Of a DNA stretch of 64,000 nt, positions 52,001 to 61,778 are shown piece after piece; position 1 is the stretch's first letter; every line of letters begins with the position of its first letter. Position numbers and translations under genes: made by a program. The notes beneath the pieces were generated by a model. That model had not been told where the DNA came from. It saw only the letters and a program-made list of their open reading frames with translations, and ran no database searches. Origin of the DNA: Tetrahymena thermophila SB210 (lineage: Eukaryota > Ciliophora > Oligohymenophorea > Hymenostomatida > Tetrahymenidae); NCBI RefSeq assembly GCF_000189635.1, contig NW_002476575.1, positions 246,540 to 310,539 on the forward strand, in the 5' to 3' direction.

Positions 52001-55000
52001 CTTTTAATATTTTTTTTTCTTTAAATATGGAAATAAATATAAATTTATCAAATAAATACCCTCAATAATTTAAAATTAATTAATAAAGTTTTATCTGATT
52101 TATTCTAAATAGATTAATTAAAAATTTCAAAAATTTTTAATATTATCTGATTCATATTTATCATTCACTATTTAATTCAAACGCTTAAATAAATTACAGA
52201 AAATATAAAATTAAAATAATTATTAGAAAATGAAGCAATTTATTCAAAATAAATTTAATATTTAATTTAATTAAATATGTTACTAATTTATTGAATAATT
52301 CTTTTAAATTTTAAAAATTAAATAGCTAAGAAATTTTCCTAATAGAAACCATGAAAAGTTAAAGGATATTCTAGAAAGTCATAAGAATTTATTTTTGGAC
52401 TAAATCATTCCTATTATTGATAATTACATAGGAGTTTAAGTTTAGTATGTAAGACACATAAATGGAATCTTTTATAAGCTCAGAGAGCAAGTATTTTAGG
52501 AAGCAAAGAGGGAAAAAATTAATATCTTTTATAGCATCCATTCATAATCAGCTTCTACAAAGTTAAAGCAACAATAAATCATTGACACATATAAGTAGCT
52601 TTGTGAAGATTCGTTCTAGAAGTACTACTAATTAGAAAATGAGTAACTAATTGAGACTGCAAAAGTTTGGAAATCAAAAAGTAATTTATTATTTATTTAT
52701 TTATTTGCTTATGTAGATTTAAGTATTTATTTATTGTTTTAGAAACTAAAATATAAATTAATTTAATTTAATTTAAAAAAAGAAAAAAGACTCGTTAGTG
52801 AAAGAGGTCTTTGGTTTGAGGAGAACTCTAGCGAAAAAATAAAATGGAAAATTAATAAAGTATCTTAGACTTTGTTCATTTGTTTATTGATTGATTTTTT
52901 TATCTATTTATTTGTTTGCTAAATTGAATATTTTATACTAATTTTGCTATTTAAAAAGGTGGAGGATAGACTTAGGAGAAAGTTTTTCCTTAAAAGAGAT
53001 AAAAAATGGCTGGACAAAAAGTTTTTCACAGATCCAAAGTATTAAAAGCAATAAATTTTACCAAGCAAGTAGCAGCAAGAAGAAAATGATTCTAGTAAAA
53101 AACAATTTAATTTACTTGGTTCATTTGAGAATGAAACTGATACTCAAGACCTGAATCAAAATTTAGCAATATAAAAGGTAAAAAGCTTTTAATTAAAAAA
53201 TTATTAAATTATTTATGTTTTATATGTAGGATTAGTCATTAATTGAAGATAAACAACCAACTATAAGATAAGTTCAATCTACTTTAATAGAAGATCCTGC
53301 ATCAATTAAAAGAAACTAGAGCTCAAAGTAATTAGAAAAAGACTCTTCCTAGTAACCAATGAGTCCATAAAAGAATGAAGAAGTTATTATTGAACAATTT
53401 GATTTCAAAAACAATGTTTAAAGTGCATCAAGCGTAATTAATTAATTAATTATTTCCTGATTTTTACTTAAAATTTTAATTAATTTTCCTTATTAAATCT
53501 ATTTATTTGGCTATTTTCAATTAAGTGATTTGACTTTATAAAACATTCTAAATAGATATAATAACTCTAATTTAATTATCATGGATTGTATTATGTATGA
53601 CAACAATCTTTTCAATATATCCTAAATACTCATCATCTCAACTTACTCTACAAAATAATTAATAAACTGATAATAATTTGAAATAGTTATTATATTTTAC
53701 TTTTAATTAATTTGATTTCAAATTTTATCAAATAAAAATATAATTTTATTAAAAAAATTTTTAGAAATTTTTAAATAACTTTTGATAGGATAATTAAACT
53801 AAAAGCGAATAAATAAATAAATTAGTATTTGGGAGCGAATATTTAACTTAATAAAATATTAAATTTAATAATTTCAATTCTAAAAATAGAAATATTTTCT
53901 ATAATAATTTGATAAAATTCTAAATTTTTTAGTTGAATTTAGTTTAATATTTGATAAATATAAAAGAAAATCAGAAGCAGCTCGTTTAATAATAGTTAAA
54001 AGATAGTTGAAAATAATATGATTGATTTAATTTGCGAAGCTGAGTAGGTGACTTAAACTGGAGTAGTTTATGGAATCTTGAGCATTAGTAAGCATTTTCA
54101 AAATTAGTTCTTATCTTAAATGAAGTTTTTAAAAGATCAAAAGGGAGCAATAATATTTAGTAGCAAAGACCAAAGAATCAAACCTAATATTTTTGGATGC
54201 ATAGATCATTAACTTATTCAAGAATAAAAAACTAAAGTAATCAATGTAAAAAATGTTAAACTAGCTATTTCAAGAAGATATCTTTTCTAAGAGATCGCAT
54301 TTGAGCTATTCACAGATGACTAAAAAGTGATCTTCTTTAATGTTTATAAGCCATAGATCAAAGAAAATTTCCTCAGTATAATCAAAAGAGTAATTTAATT
54401 ACTTTTGGTATTTATTTATTTAAATAAACAAATAATTTGATAAATAGATGAATGAAAACTGTAATGTAGTTATTAACAGAAAACTAGAATTCTAAAAAAG
54501 TGGAATCAAAGATGACTGGAAAAAGGGAAGAATTACTAATTTCGATTATCTGATGCAACTTAACACCTATAGTGGTAGATCATTTAATGATTTAAGTCAG
54601 TATCCTGTATTCCCTTGGATTATAAGAGACTACAAATCAGTAAATAAAGATATTTTTTATTTAGAATTATTAAAAAATCAAATTAATTTTAATCAGAGCG
54701 AGCTTAAGCTTGAAGAAGATTCGTTTTACAGACCTTTAAACTAGCCAATAGGAGCTATCAACAGAAATAGGTTTTTAGATCATTTTTATGAGAGATTCCA
54801 ACACTCATCTCCTAAAGACAGAGACACATATTTCATGGTTTTACTTTATTATTCATTGAGATTAATTATGCTCTTTATTTATTAACATAACAACTATTTC
54901 GATATAAAAAGTATGGAACTCATTACTCTAACGCAACTATTGTGTTAACACTTCTTATGAGAATGGAGCCATTTGCTGGTCTTCATTTTACTTAGCAATC

Positions 55001-58000
55001 CAATAAAGTAAATTATATACAATTAATTTCATTTTCAAAATTTAATTATTATTTTTCTTCAAAAATAAGTTTGATCATGCAGATAGGCTTTTCCACTCAA
55101 TTCATGATCAATGGGAATCTGGTTAGCTAAACTCAGCAGATGTTAAAGAACTTATACCCGAGTTTTATTACCTACCTGATTTCCTATATAACGTGTAAGA
55201 TTATTTAGCATACTACAAAATTTTCTATCAATTTTTTTATTTAATTATAAAGCAACGAACTGTTTTTGGGAAAGAAGCAAGACAACACAGAGGTTGATAG
55301 AGTTATATTGCCAGAATGGATAAAAAGATCAACAGATACTCCAGAAGTAATAAATCATTTTACTATTCTTCTTAGAGGAATAAAAAAAACAAAAGAGTTA
55401 TTTATTTGCAAAGCTCTTATATAAAAAAGATAAAAAGTTTAATTTAAAATACTCAAAAAGAAAGATAAATATTTTTAAGAAATATAAATGAAGATAATAT
55501 AAAATAATTTTAACAATATCAGAATAAACTATTGAGTATAAAGATGACAAAACAATAATTTAAATCATTTAAAAACTTCTAAAAGAATTTATAAGAAAAT
55601 AATTTATTGTACTTTTTTGTATTTTGCTCAAGTAAAAATATGAGAAAATATTCATGAAAAATAGGATTTTAAAGTTAAATTAGATAGAGAGATTTAAATT
55701 ATAAAACAAAAAAATTATCTAGAAATTAATTTAATATTATTTTAAACATTTAGGAATTCGTCTTTAGAATGAGATAAGCATTAGAATCTCCATTTGTTTC
55801 TAAGAACTTGCATTCATGGATAGACTTAATATTTGGTAGTAAATAAATCGGATAAAAGGCAATTGATAATGAAGTAAATTATTAATTAAATTAAAATATC
55901 AATTTATTTCTTTGTTTAAATGATAAAATTAGAATTTATTCCATCCCTCATCCTATGCAGAGAATTTCAATATAAAAGGCTTAGACGAGGCACAAATTCT
56001 TGCTGAAAAAGCTAAAGTTATTTACTTTGGTTAAACCCCATTCCGCCTTTTTGATGAAGATTAAAAGCCAAGAGATGATAGTGGTCTTATTACTATGCCA
56101 AAAATAAAAGAATTTGAATTCTACAACAAAATAACTCCTAAATACTAAAAAGTTTGTCAAGAAAGTTCTTTAGAGTATGTCACTGCAAACAACAGATGTA
56201 ATTTAAGCAAGTTTTTATTTAAATAAAATGTCTTTAAATGATTCATTTATCTAAAAATTATAAGTGAACCAACAAACAAAGGCATTTTTAATTTTAAATA
56301 AAAAATAAAACTTTAAATAGCTGAACATTTTCTTAAGAAAATGCAAATATTATTTTGAAATAAAAAAATTAATGTTTTCTACAATTAATTTAATATTTTA
56401 GCTAAAAAATTAATTCATCGAATAATAATAATAAAATAAATAGAATTTTTTTGATATTTTTCTGAAAGCTGTTTGTTTTTCATTCTTTTTTAACCAACAA
56501 ATTAAAATTGAAAATGAATTAAATTTACAAAAATAAAAGAATTAAATCGCTTTTATTATAAAATTAATTCTACTATAATGTCTTAAATACTACTTTTTAT
56601 ATAATAGATGTTGGACTCATGGAGCGTGACTTAAATAAATTCTACTTTAATATCTTTAAATGCAAGACTTCTATCCTTGAAAAAGATTTCACATATAGAA
56701 GAGGCAAAATAGAAATTAAGAAAGTAAATTAATTTACCATTTTATATGCTCATCTCAAACTAAACTAAAATGTTTATCTTTATTGTCAAACAGTCACCTG
56801 AGATATCATTTAGAAATTCAGTGTTATTGTATAGAACTTTCATTCTTAGTGTCGCTCATGGAGATAAAAACATTATTGTTAAGAACTTCAAAGACGAAAA
56901 ATATGAAGCATAAATTAATTCTTTGCACAAGAAGATAAGTAAAAAATATTTAATTAGTTTGAACAAATATTTTTTTGATAAATAAAATGCTTATTAAATA
57001 TTTAAAATAAATACTGAGTTATTTAATATTTTAATTATTTATTTATTTAGTTACTTGCATGGATGTATGTGAAGAGTTTATTGTTTGCGGCTCTAGAGAT
57101 TGCAGATTGTCTGTTTACTCTGTTGGTGTAAAGTAGAACATATTAAAAAACTTCCTTAGAAAGGAAGACATAGAAATTAAACATCTTAGAATGATATATG
57201 GCCATCACAATGAAATATCAGCTGTGAAATTAGATCAAACTCTTCTAATTATTGTTTCTATTGACATGGATGGTAAAAATTTGATTTGTTTAATTAAATA
57301 TTTTAATAGTATTTTAAATCTTTAGGTTTGGGATTAATTCATGAACTAAAGACAATGAGATTCTTACATTCCTTTAAGTTACCTGACTTACAAGACAGTG
57401 AATGTGTTTAATTCTTGGAGATTCACTAATGTGGCTTTATTTTAATTGTTACAAACCAAAAGAGATTATTTATTTTTACGTAAAATTTCATATTATAACT
57501 GAATGAAAACTAATTGTTAATTTTGGAAATAGAATGAATGGAAACTTGTACTCTGAGTGCTCTTTTTCTTATATAAGCAACTAAAACGAAGAAAAAATCA
57601 CAGACGTGAAGTTTTTATCAAGTCTTAGCAGTTTTATCGTAAATATTATTAATATTGAAATCACTCTTAGTTATAAATTTGTTTATGATAGTATTTAAGT
57701 ACCAATAAAGGAGTAATCTATTACTTAGACTTATTTGAAATCAAAGCAAAGCAGATATAAAATATGACTCCAGCTTTCTCAAAATTCTAACCAAACAGCG
57801 AGCACATAACTTCAATTTATTTCCATTACTGTAAGAATTTAATACACAAGCAAAATTATAGCTAGCTCGAAATTAATATCTTATAATTTTTTATTTAAAA
57901 AAAGTCGAAAATAACAGAAGTCTATTGTATACTCAAAGAAATGGAGATTTCAGTATCTTTTAAGAAAAAGACAAAGCTAGTAAATATAATTTAATTTAAT

Positions 58001-58130
58001 TTAATTTAACTTTTCAGCTTCTTGCTTTAAATTAATTTGGATTATTATTTTATCTAAATTAGGAAACACTTTAATGCAGCTAAAGTAAATGGGAATAGAA
58101 GAATACACAAATATCATGCCTCAGAATTGA
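43005..58130 (+). CDS. Giant BEACH-WD40 protein (neurobeachin/LYST type)
   Basis: Seen: ATG at 43005 opens a frame (MSKNILRIREDWVKTKIKEI) that continues through many short-intron exons over 15 kb to TGA at 58128-58130, probably over 3,000 residues. The first exon is open to about 44410. The N-terminal two thirds are helical, armadillo-like. A ConA-like domain lies at about 47400-48540 (GRDSILMLDEKIPFVDNCSK; HILQINYSEKNGSEGFTVAF). A PH-BEACH domain at about 54010-54390 contains CEAEQVTQTGVVYGILSISK. The BEACH domain at about 54480-56190 has NFDYLMQLNTYSGRSFNDLS, FAGLHFTQQSNK, FDHADRLFHSIHDQW, DVKELIPEFYYLPDFL and FGQTPFRLF. WD40 repeats follow (RMIYGHHNEISAVKLDQTLL). Long introns sit at 51901-52326 and about 53434-53970. 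BEACH proteins act in vesicle fusion and membrane traffic, in ciliates including phagosome and secretory routes. The last exon (58063-58130) was chosen because it keeps phase 1. Family certain; some internal splice sites are not. Confidence 0.93.
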
Positions 58131-59044
58131 AAAAAATACCTTAATAATTAAATTTAATAAAAAATTGCTTTGTAAATATATAAATATATATATATATTTA
58201 TTTATTATACTTTTTAAACATATTATTATATTTTTTATCTAATTATATCATATTTATTTTATTAACTCTTAATATTATCTGCTTCAAAATTTTTAAAATT
58301 TTATTGTTCTAAATTCATTATGGAAATCAAGTTATATATGAATGGAATCAATCATTTTATTTTGACAAAAATTATTTTTTATTTAATAAATTAAAATAAA
58401 TCTATGCTAATATTACAGTGGCTCTTTTAAGTTAGGCTCCTCGCCTTAAGGGGAAAATGTGGGATGATAAATGAAAATTATTTTATTTTATATTTTTATT
58501 AAATTTTAAAGCCTATGATTTTAAAAACTATCGGCCAAAAAACACCCCCACTAATTAGGACACTGATCATAATCGAGGTATTAAAATATAATGCTATCCA
58601 GTTCATCTTATTTTAATACTGGATTAGCAATATATTACATTTCGCCTTTTGTAAATTAAAAAGGTATTGCATTTCACTCTAGTTTATCCAAATATCATTA
58701 GATTTTCGGATTTTAAATTTTGAAATAGATTTTATTGGATTAAATGAGATGATCTATTACCTAATTATATAGAGCATTAATTTAGTATTAAATAAAAAAA
58801 TATTTACTTTCTCAGATAGATAGACTGATAAATATATTTTAGAAAAACATGTTTAATCTTGGTATGATTAAGGATAAGGTATTTTTAAATAAATAAAAAA
58901 AATTCTAATATAGGACCATGGTAGGATTAATTAGCCTCTACTATATTCTTTACTTCTTTTTAATTAATGATTTGTTAATTTGATTAAATTAATAGGTAAA
59001 AGAATAATTAATTAAATAAAGCTAAGAAAAAGAAGGTAGATCTA
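58131..59044. other. Intergenic region, possible 5' exons of the kinase gene
   Basis: AT-rich spacer with a somewhat GC-richer part at about 58420-58640. A short ATG-headed segment at about 58850-58880 (MFNLGMIKDK), followed by a GTATTTTT splice-donor-like sequence, might be an upstream exon of the kinase gene, but I could not join it in frame. Confidence 0.4.
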
Positions 59045-61351
59045 ATGGATTAAATGAGCTAAAATTAATAGCAACATGAAATGGTAAAGTTGAAGCTACT
59101 TTAGCATATCCAAAATAGGTAGAAAATTAGATAGATGTATGTGGATAAGGGTATTTAAATGCTTCCAAAACAAGAATTGCTTTGTAAATTGCATTTTTTT
59201 AATTTACATAATTATTTTATGATATTAAACTATCTGAGTATCATTTTTTTAATTTAAGGCCTACTATAAATGTAAAGCCATAAATCAAAATAGCTTTAAG
59301 TGTAAGCAGCATTAATCATTATTTATTCTAAAAACCCCAAAAGTTTCAGAAATTAATGAACCTACATTGAGTAAAATCTAGAATATTGTTTACTAAGAAA
59401 TGAAGAGAGAATTATCTCAAAAAGGATATGATGAATTTAGATTTTTAGGGTAAGGAGCTCAAGGATTAGTCGTATTAGCAAAGGAAAAATCAACAAACAA
59501 GAGGTATGCTATCAAAGGAATTCATATTAAAGATTCAAAGGACAATGTTGATCAAGTTATTTTAGGTTAAGTTTAGCAAGAAATTAAAATGCTCAATTAA
59601 TGCAAGGGCTCTCCTTATGTAGTCAATCTTCTACATTAGATAGAGGGAAATGATTTTATATTCCTAGTTCTTACTGAATGTTTAGGTATAAATTATTACC
59701 TTCAAAATGTTATCTGACATCCATCCATTCATCCATCTATTTATGAATGAATGTATTAATTAAATGGAATATAAAAAATAGGAACTTTGAATGAAATTAT
59801 TAAGAATACCTAAAATGAATGATTAATTAAATGGAATATTTTGATAAAAAATAGGAACTTTGAATGAAATTATTAAGAATACCTAAAATGAAAGATTGAA
59901 TGAGTTATCAGCTATTAAATATGCAAAGGATATTGCAGAGGGTCTTTACTTTATCCACTCTAAGAAATGCTTAGTAAATGATCTGAAGATGGATAATATC
60001 CTAATTGATTACAATGGAAACGCAGTTGTTTGTATATCTTTATTGAGCTTAGATTAATTTCATTCTAATAAATAAAATTAATTAATAAATTGATTAGCTG
60101 ACTTTGGATTAGCTGATAACCTCCCTCAATAATCTGGATATGCTATTGAAGAATATGTAAAGTTCTTTTTACATCTCTTAAAAAAGAAATATGATGCTTA
60201 TTTATTTATATTAATTCAATTAAAGAAAGGAAACATTATATGCCAAGCTCCAGAATGTTATGATTCCTCAAAATTTGATATTTACTCTAATGAATACATT
60301 AAATTAGGAATAGCTGTAAAGAAATAACCAAGTCAAAGAGTATTTATTGATAAATCCTTATAATTACTTTTAAAATGTATTATGTTAATTCTAAGAGCGA
60401 AGCATGTTCTTTAGGTAATTTTTTGAAATATACACATGAATCATTAATTGATTTATAAATTTCTCTCATTAAAATGTTTTTCTTTAATTAATAGGTTATT
60501 TGATATACACAATGATTTCAGGATTCTAAGCGAATTTGGTTTTTAGCAAGCACCAACCTTTGCAATATAATGCAGACTTCTAAAATTTCAATTATGAGAA
60601 ACAGCTTAGATACATAATTGATGGATTGACCAATTTCATTCCAAGAAACAGGTTAAAGGTTAAGGAGGTTTTAATAATATTAAAAGGAATTATTTCTTTT
60701 GAATTTAACTTAGATAGCAAATTTATTGAAGTTATTGATGATGCAGCAGCTCAGTAACACATCAGCTAGTTTACATAAGACATTGAATATGTTCAAGGTT
60801 TTGAGAATAAGTTTTACCCAATCATGTAATTTTTTAATTCTTTTTTAACTATATTAAATAATTATTTTTATAGTAAAAATGAAAAGGAATTATTCTAATA
60901 TCTCAATTCATAGATTGATGCATAAAAAGAAAAACATGTTTATTTTATTACTTAATTTAAAATATTTGTTTATTCTACTTGAATTTTTAATGAAAATTAG
61001 GAGGCAGTTATTAGTGAGTTAAAATAAAAAATAAAGGAAATGTAACAACTAATTGATGATTTGTTAAATCAATAGGATAAATAGGAAAATTAAAAATAGA
61101 ATATTTAACCTTTTATTTAAAATTAATAAGCAAATTCTTAATAGGTTTTCTAGAAATAACCAGAATTAGGTCATCAAGATTAAATCTAGAAGCAAAATAC
61201 AGAAAAAAAATAAGACGTTCAGAATTATTAGCAAAATCAAGAGCAAATAAAGATTGATTAATTAGATAACAATTAACCAACCTAGTAATTTATTTATATT
61301 CATCAGCTTCTATGTATGAAGAATAAAAAATTACTTGATTTTTATGATTGA
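59045..61351 (+). CDS. Protein kinase with Gln-rich C-terminal tail
   Basis: Seen: multi-exon gene ending at TGA 61349-61351. The kinase N-lobe is in the exon ending at 59685 (FRFLGQGAQGLVVLAKE glycine loop, YAIKGIHI lysine, QQEIKML helix C Glu). The next exons, 59855-60031 and 60098-60156, carry IHSKKCLVNDLKMDNILID and SDFGLAD; IICQAPEC follows near 60240. The usual His-Arg-Asp reads Val-Asn-Asp: the catalytic Asp, Lys and Asn are kept and the Arg is lost. Loss of that Arg is typical of 'non-RD' kinases, which do not depend on activation-loop phosphorylation. After the kinase domain comes a coiled, Gln-rich tail (ELKQKIKEMQQLIDDLLNQQ). Upstream the exon with MDQMSQNQQQHEMVKLK probably holds the start (ATG 59045), but the intron after it near 59184 could not be placed cleanly. 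Specificity (Ser/Thr) is likely by motif; substrate unknown. Confidence 0.85.
59755..59892 (+). repeat. 73-bp tandem duplication of an intron end and exon start
   Basis: The segment ATTAATTAAATGGAATAT...ATAGGAACTTTGAATGAAAT... occurs at 59755-59820 and again at 59822-59892. Each copy carries an acceptor AG (59780-81 and 59853-54) and the first 38 or so bases of the exon. From the first acceptor the frame meets TGA at 59820-59822. From the second it continues through the kinase domain. So the second must be used to make the kinase. Confidence 0.9.
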
Positions 61352-61778
61352 AAATAAAACTGGCAATTTTTATTACATCTTGAAAATAGAAATCTTAATT
61401 AAATAAGTTTAATTTAAAAAATAAAATAGCTTACCTGATGCTAAAATCAAAACAAAATAAAACAAATAGCATTTATTTTTCAATAAATTAGCTATTCCTA
61501 TTCAAGCATTACTTATTTGTAACTAAAAAAGGAAATTCTAAAGAATACTTTATAGTTATTATATTTAATCATTAATTAATTAATTCAGCACTCAAAATCT
61601 TGTTTTGATAATTGAAAAGTGTTTAAAATTTTTTTAAACGTTAAATTACTTTAAATTAGTGCCTAAAATTCTAAGATAAAGGTTTACTAATAAGGTCATA
61701 ATATCTTTAAAAAATATATTTATTGCTTAAATAATATTTCTTAGAAGAGTATTTTGATTTCTAATATTTATGAAATAG
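61352..61778. other. Spacer ahead of the micro-exon array, first exon not located
   Basis: AT-rich sequence between the kinase stop and the first clear micro-exon. An ATG at 61438 opens a frame of about 60 codons (MLKSKQNKTNSIYFSINQLF) that could be or contain a first exon. A stretch TTAG-AAGAG near 61741 offers a possible acceptor, and ATG at 61771 lies just before the first micro-exon. I cannot decide between them. Confidence 0.35.

Noticed and set aside
57990..58341. Alternative last BEACH exon frame ending at 58341
   Set aside because: It needs a phase that disagrees with the preceding exon and reads into AT-rich flank. The phase-1 frame ends cleanly at 58130.
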